DNA from: Pyxicephalus adspersus
Lineage: Eukaryota; Chordata; Amphibia; Anura; Pyxicephalidae
DNA: 64,000 nt
Direction: 5' to 3'
NCBI RefSeq assembly: GCF_032062135.1
Contig: NC_092859.1
Span: forward strand, 123,866,663 to 123,930,662
Shown here: piece by piece, positions 49,596 to 60,985 of the stretch
How the letters are laid out: every line of letters starts with the position of its first letter
How positions within the stretch are numbered: position 1 is the stretch's first letter
The notes under the pieces: generated by a model
Told to the model about the DNA's origin: nothing
Database searches by the model: none
Seen by the model: the letters and a program-made list of their open reading frames with translations, nothing else
Translations under genes and position numbers: made by a program

Positions 49596-51110
49596 ACACG
49601 GGCAATATTGGAAGAAGGTATATGATTATGTTTTCCTTGAAAGCAGAATTACATACATACATTTACATGATCGTTTGGTAGCCTTATTTATTAGATATTC
49701 TCAATTCCTGTTTGTTGATTCTGCCCCATTTGATAAGCAGGAAATTTCTCTCTGCATCTGCCCTCTTGTCCTCCTGGGTCATTACAATTCTGTCAATTAC
49801 TATGTTTGCATGGGGTAAATATGAATGTGCCTTTGAATGTGTACTTTAAGTATCCATTCGTTTTTATTATTTTTTGCTTTTCTGTAAATGAATATGCATT
49901 CCACACAATGGGGCTGATTTACCAAAACAAATATAAATTGTTCACATAGAAAAGTTAACTATCCCCTTGCAAAGGATATTTAACTTATATTTGTGAATGA
50001 AATCAATGCTAACCAACCATCCAATCATGTGCAACAAAATTGCAGCTTTGATAAATGTTCTTGCTTGTGATCAGGTATTATTTGGAAGATTGAGTTTTAC
50101 CACATTTTCTAAACTAAGAGCTATATATCCTGCAAGAGAATAATTTGTTTTGCTGAATGAAAAGTCTATATTCCTTTAGTAAGTAAACCCCAATGCATCC
50201 TGTTTCCTTAGAGTTATTAGTCCTTTAATATATCTGGGCACAGATATATACATTAGCAAATGTGCTAGATATATTGTCATGGACAATCTCCCTAGATGAG
50301 GTTGTGATAAGGTGGATTCTTGATTGTTTCCTTGGAGCAGACACACATAAGCCCCAGAGGACTGAACTGCAAATTTCTAATTCCATATCCATGAAATAAG
50401 CATTAGGAGCAGTAAATTTGTGCCTGAATACCTAAACATATTTTACATTTTATATCTGTGTAATGATAGTGCTAAACTGTATGATAGGGGGCTAAATGTG
50501 GAGCTCATTTAAAAGGGGATTGGATGTATTTCTATAAATGGAATGACAATAGATGTGTAACGCCATACTCAAATATGTAATGTGGTAAGAAAGTTGAAAG
50601 ATATAAAAAGCTTATTTGCTTTAAAGAAAAGTGCTTACCAGCACAAATACTATAAAAAAAAGTCCCATTGTCAGTAATGTTGTATATAATTGAATAATAT
50701 AATATTAATAAATATTATGAAATATATTAATTGAACATTCAATACAGTGGACAAACCCAATGTACAGTAACTAATAGCAAGCAATCCAAATGTATTTTGA
50801 CGCTGTCAGACTAGTGCAAAATGAAATGTGATGGATTGATAGCTTTTATAACCTTCATTAGTGCACCTTCAGGAGCCATATGTCCGAGCCCACAGGCTAC
50901 ACTACACTTCAATGTGGTGATGTATAGTGGACGCCATGAGAAGTAGTACAGAGAAGAACCCTATTTTACCGAATGACCAAGACATTAGTAGAAATACCCA
51001 CTTCTATTAAAAAGTAAATCCTATGAGTGCCTGCCTACACACACAAAATCAGATAAAATATAAACTGAAAAATTGTTCTGAAACAATATAGAGTTCAATA
51101 AAAAAAATAT
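49596..51110. other. AT-rich, no feature recognised
   Basis: Long AT-rich sequence with AATATATTAATTG-like runs near 50690-50740. Confidence 0.55.
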
Positions 51111-51176
51111 GTTTATTACTATTATAAATAATAATATTACTACTACTAATAATAATAATAATATTAATAATAAATG
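51111..51176. repeat. Imperfect (ATT/AAT)n microsatellite
   Basis: TTATTACTATTATAAATAAT, then ACTACTACTAATAATAATAA. A related AGTAAT-rich run lies at 52118-52168. Confidence 0.9.
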
Positions 51177-52494
51177 TAAAATAAATGCCTAAAAGCCTTA
51201 CAATTACTACTTCAACTGGTTTATAATTTCAAACAGTAGGTGAAGAACACATTAGATACAAATGTAATTTTTTGTATATAATAAAAGTAAAATATATAAT
51301 AAGAAAGTTATTCACACAACTACAGCTTTTTACAAGAAGAAAACAACCTAAATGGTAGTCCCAAGTGCGTTAATGACATAAACTCGTAATCCTGCAACAG
51401 CACTTTTGCACCTGTTTTGTTTCCTCATCATTTCAGCTTCTCAAATACAGAATTTCAGTCTATGAAGCTTTACTTGGGTGAGTAGGATAAAAGAGAAGCA
51501 AAAGTTTGACCCAAGGACCTGGGGTAGTTGATGAAAGTTACAGAGCTTTCCCCAAAAGAACCGTACAATGCACTAACACCTCTGCACATGGTTTAGAGAA
51601 CAGAGAAGACAAATAGTACTTGGACAATCCGCACTCCCTCAACCTGTCAGGGGAAAAGTTCAGATCGTTGTGTTTCTAGGAGTAAAATGCCCTTGTCCTT
51701 GAAGCATCTGCAGCAGATTTGCTGGCTGCTCCGTGCATCCCCTCGGGGGAAGTACAGAATCACAGCTCATTTTCTTCTCTCTATAAATTAAGCAATTCTT
51801 GATCTGAAACCAGTAAAAGTTACAGAGATGTCAATTTGTGCAAAGTCAGCAAAGGAATTTTTAAGCAACCACATGCAAAAAAACATAAGTTTTATACAGC
51901 TGCTTAACCAATATTCAAAGTGGAAATTTTAAATATGTTTGTTTTTATTTAAAAAAAAAAAAAAATATTGGATGGTGTAGGTAAGGTTTAGAACCTCTGC
52001 CAGGTTGTTTGGGTTTTTTGAAAGTTTAACAAAAAAAAAACAAATACTATCCCATTGGCAGTTATAAATGGTAAAAGAAGTTACAATGTGGACATTAAAG
52101 ACATAAAACAGCAATTAAAAAATAGTAATAGTAAAAAAAGTAATAGTAAAAAATAGTAATATTAATAATGTTTTATATTTGCATGCAGATTGAGAAAGCA
52201 ATCATACAATTCATGTATTGAGATTTACTAGATCCCTAAACTGCAGGATTTACCACTATATGCCAATATTCAACAAAATCAAAAAGTGATGAACTGGTAA
52301 TTTTTCTGATCTGACCATCATTAGCAGTGGGGCAGCAATAAAAGCCTATGAAGCACTGAACCAAAAAATGTCAGCTTCTCAGATCAATACAAATTCCCCA
52401 GCTCACTCTTCAGCTAGTCAGCACAAAAAGACTCAAACTATTTCAACATTTTGCTGGAAACATATGTCAAGGTACCTCTGCAAAGTATGGTCCC
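51177..52494. other. AT-rich with one GC-richer stretch
   Basis: 51640-51800 (CTGCAGCAGATTTGCTGGCT, CCCCTCGGGGGAAGTAC) is repeat-free and of higher complexity; it could be a conserved element or an unrecognised exon. Confidence 0.4.
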
Positions 52495-52497
52495 TAA

Positions 52498-52817
52498 AGC
52501 TACGTACACACTTCCAATGGTTTTTGCCCGACAATCGGCTCAGGGCTGATATCGGACGAGAATCTGAATAGTGTACAGTGCGTGTCATTCATCGTCCGAA
52601 CGACCATCCTGGAGGATCCACGGACGAACGATCGTAATACAAGTGAAGGGGGAGAGCACGCAGCGGGGTGTCGCTCCGTCGTTCTCCCCCTCCCCTCAGC
52701 ATTGAGCAGAGCGGTGCTATACGTACAGCATCATTCATGCATCGTGGAGTGCTTAGTCGTTGGAAAGGATCGTGAAAGATCTTCCCATCCTTTATATTTG
52801 CATGTGTGTATGCGGCT
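52498..52817. mobile_element. Harbinger-like MITE (family E), second copy
   Basis: Starts AGCTACGTACACACTTCCAA and ends CATGTGTGTATGCGGCT. Flanks are TAA (52495-52497) and TTA (52818-52820). The interior has GACGAACGATCG, GGGGGAGAGCACGCAGCGGG and its partner CGTTCTCCCCCTCCCCTC. Confidence 0.85.
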
Positions 52818-52820
52818 TTA

Positions 52821-54820
52821 CTCTAAACTATCCAAATACACAGAGAGAATCCACAGATTAAGTCCGAGCCTTTACTGATGTCACATGAAATGCATCAAGG
52901 TTTCCAAAGGCCAGTTGTTGAATTGTGCTTTTCTTAACAAAGATTCCTGGTAAAAGCTCAGCGGCAATCTGCGGACTATTTGTGTGTTTGTACCCAGCTG
53001 GGCAAGGCTGGTGTGTTGAAGACAGGCAGTGGGTGTGTAGGCGGGCTGGATCCCCTTTCAGCAGCTGTGTTTGTTTGTTATATGGTATTTGAGCATCTAG
53101 CCTGGGAATTACTGTATATATAGCAAATGGGAATTGAGAGACGGATTAAACGTGATTCAACAGAAACACTGGAGAAAATATTGCTGGCCATCTTCTCAAA
53201 ATACCAAATACCTGGTTGCCAATCCAGAAAACCATATATCATGAAAAGTCTAGGTAAAGTCTGAGTTTGTGATTTGCGTGATTAACATGGTAGTTTATAG
53301 CATTAAAACCTAGGTATTTGTTTAGTTTAAATCCAATAAACTGCTTCAAAACAAAGCTATTCAGTTGGCTACAACCTGAGAAGAAAAGCCTGCCACCATG
53401 CTAAAGAGAAGAACCCTTGCTCTGTTTGTGAACCCAATGGTTCTCTCTGCTTATGTCAAACAAATTCCCTGCTGAGTGAGACTTACAGGCTTGAAATCAT
53501 ATTCGGCTCATTGGAGAGTCTTAGGTCTTCAGTAAATGAAGTGGTTGCAATGACCTGAAGATCAGAAAGTCTGTGCTAGATTAGCTCATAGGAATAATGG
53601 CCACAGACTCCACTTTCTCTATCATTAGCTTACTGCGGACCCTGAGAAAAACTGCATTTCTATTGCAAGCAGAATAAAAATTGTATTGAAGATATGGCTA
53701 AAAATCTGAAGGTAGTGAACAAATGATAGGAAAGTACCAGTTCTGCCCACACATAACAGACATACACTATAGTATTTTTCCATTTCTAGATGTCTTAGGA
53801 AGTAGCATGGAGCACAAACCTAATGACTTTGGTAGCCAAGGCGTTCATGCTCATACTTTCAATATTGGAGAGCTAAGAAAGACAAAACCAAAGCAAAAAA
53901 AAAAAAAAATAGTAAACTCAACAAGTTTTTAAACCTTTGCAATGACTATTTCATAGAGTGCTGACAGACAGTGGTGACTGCTCCATCCAGGAAGACATGA
54001 TATTGTCTCCAGATACAAATGAAAAACAAAAGGAACCTTACAACTGCACCAATTCATCATGACATCTGTACTTCTTGATAAACGGGCTTTTGGGGGATTA
54101 GGAAATATGACTGCAAATAAAGCTCCTAATAGATTTTTTGTTGTTGAAATCCAGGGTCAACCCTCTGGGCAAGTCACTCCATATCTCATGGTTGCTGATA
54201 CAGGAAAATTAAGTAGGAGATACGCAATATTAAACCCAATATGCTCTCATGATTACCTAATGCTATTACTGTGGATCAAATATGAAATTTCATAGAAACA
54301 AAATCAGGTATAATTTCTGTAACTATATATTTATAGATATAGTATATAAATAATTGATATATATAAATAGCATAAATATATATATGTGTGTTTTGTTATA
54401 ATACATACCTACATTTTCGGTATCCTTCTACAATATAGTAAATGTATTAGACACAGCTACATGACAGTAACATTAGTCTGATGTGAAAGCATACATTGCA
54501 CTTCTATCTTTCGTATCAGTGAGACACTTTTACTTGTTAGCCACAGTTTCTACTTTTAATTTTCTTTGTGCACTAAAAGAAAAAAGGACCTATAATAAAA
54601 CAGCAGGAGAAAATGTGTTGGATGAGCAAGTGAATAAATGGATGGATGTGGCCAGCTAATAACTGTAAGGATTGGTATTGTAGGGACGTTTGTTGTATGA
54701 AATAGAATAGATTGCTTCCAAAAATTGGCAATTGCACTGTAAAAAAAGCGAATAATCATTCAAAGGTACCATTGATTAAGGCTATTGTATAAGCTGTCTA
54801 TTTATACACTATGATGATGG
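52821..54820. other. Mixed sequence, no gene recognised
   Basis: 52880-53100 is GC-richer and repeat-free. At 53398 a GCCACCATG context opens a 25-codon frame ending at 53475. The 78-residue frame at 54059 has no known domain. Confidence 0.4.
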
Positions 54821-54968
54821 GTCCATTAATAAAGCAGTGAATCTGACATTCACTGAAACATTCCCTGGTGGAAAATCAATTACTGTCATTGAAAAACATG
54901 GACCTGGAAGATTCTCCACTAGGGTATGTTTCAGGGAATGTCAGATTCGCTGCTTTATAAATAGACCT
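54821..54968. mobile_element. 148-bp MITE with long inverted ends (family F)
   Basis: The left arm GGGTCCATTAATAAAGCAGT, GAATCTGACATTCACTGAAA, CATTCCCTGGTGG pairs with the right arm CCACTAGGGTATGTTTCAGG, GAATGTCAGATTCGCTGCTT, TATAAATAGACC. About 55 bp per arm, with a loop around ACATGGACCTGG. Single copy in this window. Confidence 0.85.
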
Positions 54969-55862
54969 CCTAGAGTTAAAGAACAACAATCATATATCAG
55001 CAACAGACAAACATTATCACAAATATGCACTCAGCAATAATCTACTCCAAAGTGGCTATACACAGGCTACACACAATAGATCAAGACAACCTATCATCTA
55101 ATCTCCATAATTTTATATGGCAAAGATGTTGATAGTTCTCTTGAAACCAAGCTGCCAACCTATGCCAAGGAAACAGAATGTTAAAAGAAACACCGCCAGG
55201 CCACAAGCATGTTGAGGAGGAGATAGCAACAACAGCTTTTCTATTCCACTTAGTACAGACTTAGTTTTATATATCCAGTCATTATGTGGCTGAAAAACTA
55301 TAATAGTGTCCATGTGGTCAGCATGATATTACCCCAACCCCCTCCAATGTAAATTGTAGAAAATATGCAAATTTGAGTCAAGTGAATTGTATAAAAAAAA
55401 GAAGTCTTAACACATCTAGGTATTCAGAAAAAATATTTTTTTGGAATTTACATTTTTTAGACATTTTTCATCATACAAATTATCACTTACTACACCTATT
55501 ATTCTTTCTCAAGATAACAGATCTTCATACATCAGATATCATACTTGTGGCATGATAATTCAATCTATTAAAGCATTTTTTTTATCATGGCACCACAATA
55601 GAATGATGTTATTGATAGAGAAATGTTCTATACAAACAAGCAGCTGACCACAAGACTATGGTCATCATCCATGGCCACCAGCAAGTACCTGTCCACAAGC
55701 ACTGCCTATGGTAATCCTCTATAACCTACTGCCATCACAAAGCAGCCACTTGTTACTTTTACCACCACAGAATATTTTATATGTAATTGTTTGCAATGAG
55801 AATGAACAGCAGCTATTATGAATTTAATAAAAACAATTGTATCCATGACAAAAAAATATAAG
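54969..55862. other. AT-rich, no feature recognised
   Basis: Short chance frames only. Confidence 0.55.
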
Positions 55863-56937
55863 CCTATGTTCACATTTGCGGTTTTGCAAACCTTTATAGG
55901 CGTTTTTACTGCTTAAAAATGCTTTCAGAAAAATAGTTTCCATTAAATGAAGGGCTCAATGTAGGGTCTATGGGCGGTTTGCTGCCATGCTGCCTCTATA
56001 CACATGACTTGAACTGATAGTAATTGCATATGCAGGTGTTTTTAAGCATTTTTAAGCATTCTAATGGAGGCATTTTTATGCGTTTTGACGCCTGGAAATT
56101 TCCCAGAATCCTTTGAGACAGGAAATGACCTTTCTACTTTCACATATCTCAAGCACATTATAAGGCGGGATGGCTAAAAAGATTGATGGTGCTGTGCTGG
56201 CTGATCTAGGGTGAGACCACCCAGAGCTATGGGACACCAATAATCCCAACCAAATGAATTGCACCTGAAAGGTGGCAGGAAAAGGGTGAGTGTTGCACAT
56301 TCTATTTTTATGCTTCAGCTTGTATTCACAAGACAGGCAAATTTAGAAAAAAGGAAGCCAGGTGGAAGTGTAGTGTACAAGTGTGGGAGTCAGGTGTGAG
56401 TTTGGGTGAAGCAGAACAAGAGCCAGGAGCATGGGTAGGTCTGGCAAGCCAGACGGGCAGCCAGGTGCAAGTGGAATTCTTGCTCTTTCTGGAATCCCTG
56501 ACACATACAACCTGGCTAATTTTTCCGGTTTCACCCGGCCATCCCTTGCACCTGATCACTTGCTGGGTAGTCAGGGGCAAGAGTATTGCAGACCTAAGTA
56601 GTATTGGTGTCAGGTGTGAAAAGCTGTGTGTTTAGGTGAAGAGGAAAGGGAGACAGGTGCATGGGTAGGTCAGGAAAGCCAGAAAGGCAGTCAAGTGCAA
56701 GTAGAGGTTTACACTCCACTATCACCTGGCTGCTTTTCTGGCATGCCTAGTCTGACACACCTTTATCCTTCTGCCATTTGTCCAGGCTCTCCCTTGCATC
56801 TGGCTTACTTGCTAAGTAATCAGGTGCATGGGGTCTCCCCAATTGTTTTTTTCAATGGGAACTTTTATTCTGCAAGCATTTTTAAACAGTAAAACACATA
56901 AAATGTTTTGCAAAACCTCAGGTGTGAAGATCTATGA
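55863..56937. mobile_element. About 1.08-kb non-autonomous DNA element with roughly 60-bp inverted ends
   Basis: The left end (CCTATGTTCACATTTGCGGT, TTTGCAAACC, GCGTTTTTACTGCTTAAAAATGC) pairs with the right end (GCATTTTTAAACAGTAAAAC, TTTTGCAAAACCTCAGGTGT, GAAGATCTATG). The interior carries two related units of about 225-240 bp, 56388-56611 and 56612-56830. Each has CAGGTGTGA, GGTGCATGGGTAGGTC-type sequence, GCCAGAAAGGCAGTCAAGTG-type sequence and a partial inverse of the same motifs. The frames of 60-90 residues here come from the repeats. Superfamily unknown. Confidence 0.7.
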
Positions 56938-57568
<631 letters not shown>

Positions 57569-57758
57569 CTGGAAATGGAAAAGAACAAGGTATAGGGACC
57601 CTGAAAGTGTTAACCCCAAAGTGAAACTGATCAAGGTTATTGTAACAATCCCAAGTTCAGGTTTGTGAATAAAATGCCCAGAGAACAAGCAGCAATAGTA
57701 AATCTTTCTTTTTGGAAAAGTAAAAGGTTGTGTCTGATCCTATGAAGCACAGGGCAAG

Positions 57759-58095
57759 GGTCCAAGGAGATGGATGTAGAGGTTAGTGATCTCCAGAAAG
57801 GACCAAGGTGATGGATTTAGTGGCCAGTGATCTCCAGAAAGGACCAAGGTGATGGATTTAGTGGCCAGTGATCTCCAGAATGGTCCAAGGTGATGGATTT
57901 AGTGGCCAGTGATCTCCAGAATGGTCCAAGGTGATATGTGATAGATATAGGTGGTGGTAATCTTCATAGAGGTCCAAGATTATAGATAAAGGTGTCAATG
58001 ATCTCCAGAAAAGTCCAAGGTGAAAGATAGGGTGTTAAGGATCTCTACAGAGGTCCAAGGTGATAGATATAGCTGTCAGTGCTTTCCAGAATAAA
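57759..58095. repeat. Minisatellite, 41-bp unit
   Basis: Four consecutive 41-bp units start at 57759, 57800, 57841 and 57882. The core is GGWCCAAGGTGATGGATTTA plus GTGGCCAGTGATCTCCAGAA. They are followed by several degenerate units of about 45-50 bp containing CCAAGGTGATAGATATAG and ATCTCCAGAA. The array lies about 250 bp upstream of the ENTREP2 start codon. Confidence 0.9.
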
Positions 58096-58831
58096 GTCAG
58101 CTACACACTGGTCACTTCCAAGAGAGTAGGGAAGAGCCAGCCTAGTGTATCAATCAAGAGTAAGATCCACCTAACAGCTGGTCATCAGGTACAGACCGCT
58201 CCATGTGCTGCTCCTCATCTGAGCATCTGATCATGGTCAGATCTTTTCTATGGACACTCCTGACTCCAGGTGCGACATCCTCCCCTTGGCTCCTGGACAC
58301 TGGTCCACCTCTGGCAGAAAGGACAAAAAGGAAACTCAAGGGCAAGTTGGACATACAGCTTTACTGAGAACCCCCCAGATCACAGCCCGAATATCAGGCA
58401 GCCTAATGATGGGAATAGCTGGGATGTGAAGCCTGGGGATAGCGATCTGTCTCTGCTGCTGAATGAGGTGAATGGAAGTCTCCTGTATATCAGTCCTTTC
58501 CCTGGTGATAGCCAACGCAGACTGTTCTGCAAATGAATGCAACTCCTCCAATGTACTGTCAAGAGGGGAGGGGGATCAGGATAATAATAGCACCTTCCAT
58601 TCTGTGCAGTATCCCAGCTGTGCTCCACTGCTAGTGCCTGTCCCTACAATGCCATGTACTGATCCCTACATCTCCCCATCCTACAGCCAGCACTAACCTT
58701 CTATGACTGCAGACTGACACTAACCCAGAGCCCCAGCCACCTTCCAAGTGTATTACCACTCACTGCTAACTCCTCTCTCCAAACATCGTGTATGATACTA
58801 GCTATACTATTCATTCTCTAACTCCTCCTTC
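58096..58831. other. Unique sequence between the two minisatellites
   Basis: Moderately GC-rich, repeat-free. Overlapping frames of 66-88 residues on both strands at 58154-58696 have no known domain. This is the best place in the window for a 5' UTR exon or promoter of the minus-strand gene, but no core promoter motif is visible. Confidence 0.4.
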
Positions 58832-60346
58832 ACTATTAACCCTGGCAGGGACAGATCCCCTCTTGTAACTCCACTATCTGTGTTCTATTAACCCTNNNNN
58901 NNNNNNNNNNNNNNNNNNNNNNNNNNNNNNNNNNNNNNNNNNNNNNNNNNNNNNNNNNNNNNNNNNNNNNNNNNNNNNNNNNNNNNNNNNNNNNNNNNNN
59001 NNNNNNNNNNNNNNNNNNNNNNNNNNNNNNNNNNNNNNNNNNNNNNNNNNNNNNNNNNNNNNNNNNNNNNNNNNNNNNNNNNNNNNNNNNNNNNNNNNNN
59101 NNNNNNNNNNNNNNNNNNNNNNNNNNNNNNNNNNNNNNNNNNNNNNNNNNNNNNNNNNNNNNNNNNNNNNNNNNNNNNNNNNNNNNNNNNNNNNNNNNNN
59201 NNNNNNNNNNNNNNNNNNNNNNNNNNNNNNNNNNNNNNNNNNNNNNNNNNNNNNNNNNNNNNNNNNNNNNNNNNNNNNNNNNNNNNNNNNNNNNNNNNNN
59301 NNNNNNNNNNNNNNNNNNNNNNNNNNNNNNNNNNNNNNNNNNNNNNNNNNNNNNNNNNNNNNNNNNNNNNNNNNNNNNNNNNNNNNNNNNNNNTGTGTTC
59401 TAATAACCCTTGGAGACACAGATACCCATCTGCACCTTTATCTGTGTTCTATTAATACTTGCAGGTACAGATACCCTCCTGTACCTTTATCTGTGTTCTT
59501 TTAACCCTTGCAGGGACTGATCCCCTCCCATTTCTCTACTATCTGTGTTCTATTAACCCTTGCAGGGACAGATGCCCTCCTACACCTCCACTATATGTGT
59601 TCTATTAACCCTTGCAGGGACAAATACCCTTCTGCATCTCTATCTGTGTTCTAATAATTCTTGCAGGGACAGATACCCTCCTGCACCTTTACTATCTCTG
59701 TTCTTTTAACCCTGGCAGGGACAGATCCCTTCTTGTATCTCTACTATCTGTGTTCCATTAACCCTTGCAGCGACAGATACCCTCCTGCACCTCTATCTGT
59801 GTTCCATTAATCCTTACAGAAACAGATACCCTCCTGCACCTCTATTTGTGTTCTATTAATACTTGCAGGGACAGATACCCTCCTGCACCTCTAATGTGTT
59901 CCATTAACCTTTGCAGATACAGATACCCTACTGCACCTTTACTATCTGTGTTCTATTAATACCTGCAAGTACAGATACCCTCCTGCACCTCCATCTGTCT
60001 TGTATTATCCCTTGCAGGTACAGATACCCTCTTGCAGCTCTACTATCTGTGTTCATTTAACCCTTGCGGGGACAGATACCCTCCTGCACCTCCATTACCT
60101 GTGTTCTATTAGCCCTTGCAGGGACAGACACCCTCCTGCACCTCTACTATCTCTGTTCCATTAACTCTTGAAGGTACAGATCCCCTCCTGCACCTCTACT
60201 GTGCTCTATTAACTTTTGCAGGGACAGACCTCCTTCTGCACCTCTACTGTGTTACATTAACCCTTGCAAGTACAGATCCCGTCATTCCCTAGTAACCCTT
60301 GCAGGTACAGATTCTGTCCTGCTCCTCTAATATGTGTTCCATTAAC
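58832..60346. repeat. Large minisatellite, unit about 43-54 bp, interrupted by an assembly gap
   Basis: The array repeats the pattern TGTGTTCTATTAACCCTTGC, AGGGACAGATACCCTCCTGC, ACCTCTACTATC. More than 20 units are visible after the gap, and the first ones appear before it at 58832-58895. Units differ by short deletions (the CTACTATC block is often missing) and point changes. The open frames seen here are products of the repeat and not genes. Confidence 0.93.
58896..59393. other. Assembly gap, 498 N
   Basis: A run of N with minisatellite sequence on both sides. The gap is almost certainly collapsed or unsequenced repeat units, so the real length may differ. Confidence 0.99.
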
Positions 60347-60764
60347 CCGCTTTTACTAGTCAGTTGCCTTTCCACCATGCACTGCAAGCTGCTGCCTCTC
60401 AAATGCTGGACAAGATGGTATTTTAAGCTTTTTTTTTTAGTCTTTAGAAGTTACTTCAAAGGATTTACTATTTTATTACAAATGGACAAGCGAAGATGTT
60501 TTGAGTTATATCAGCAGAGTGCATTTGTAGCAAATCCTAGGAGCATTTTTTAAAGCAAGTGAATTCTTCTTTTGCCCTGACATTTAAAGCAGAAATAAAC
60601 TGGTGTGTTCTTTTGCCATAATCAAAAATACTTGAAACTTATGGCACACATCTACCTCCTTCTTTGTATATTCAAGTCCAGAATCCAATCTGTGCTGCAT
60701 CCCCAGCTATCTTTCTTGCAGGCTCTTCCAGGTCCAGCGCAAATTTCCTTGAGCATTGGGGGGT

Positions 60765-60985
60765 CATATTTTTTCTCCATGTTTGCATGGGTTTCCTCCC
60801 ACATCCCAAAACATAGAGTTGGATAATTGGCTTTCCCCTAAATTGGCCTTAGCCTGTGTTAATGACATATGACTATGGTGGGGACATTAGATTGTGAGCC
60901 CCTTTCAGGGACAGTTAGTGAAATAACTATGGACTTTGTAAAGCACTGCTTATTAAGTCAGTGCATTATAAAAAAAAGTAAATAA
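60765..60985 (+). mobile_element. V-SINE, 5'-truncated
   Basis: Starts in the V domain (TTGCATGGGTTTCCTCCCAC) and continues through GGACATTAGATTGTGAGCCC and GACTATGGACTTTGTAAAGC to an A-rich tail. No tRNA-like head is present; 5' truncation is typical of retroposed copies. Confidence 0.8.

Noticed and set aside
56076..56892. Frames of 63-88 residues on both strands
   Set aside because: All lie in the duplicated, partly inverted interior of the 55863-56937 element.
58874..59419. 181-residue minus frame
   Set aside because: Made almost entirely of the N gap in the minisatellite.
59765..59959. Cys-rich 64-residue frame
   Set aside because: It is a translation of the minisatellite; the repeated peptide follows the repeat period.
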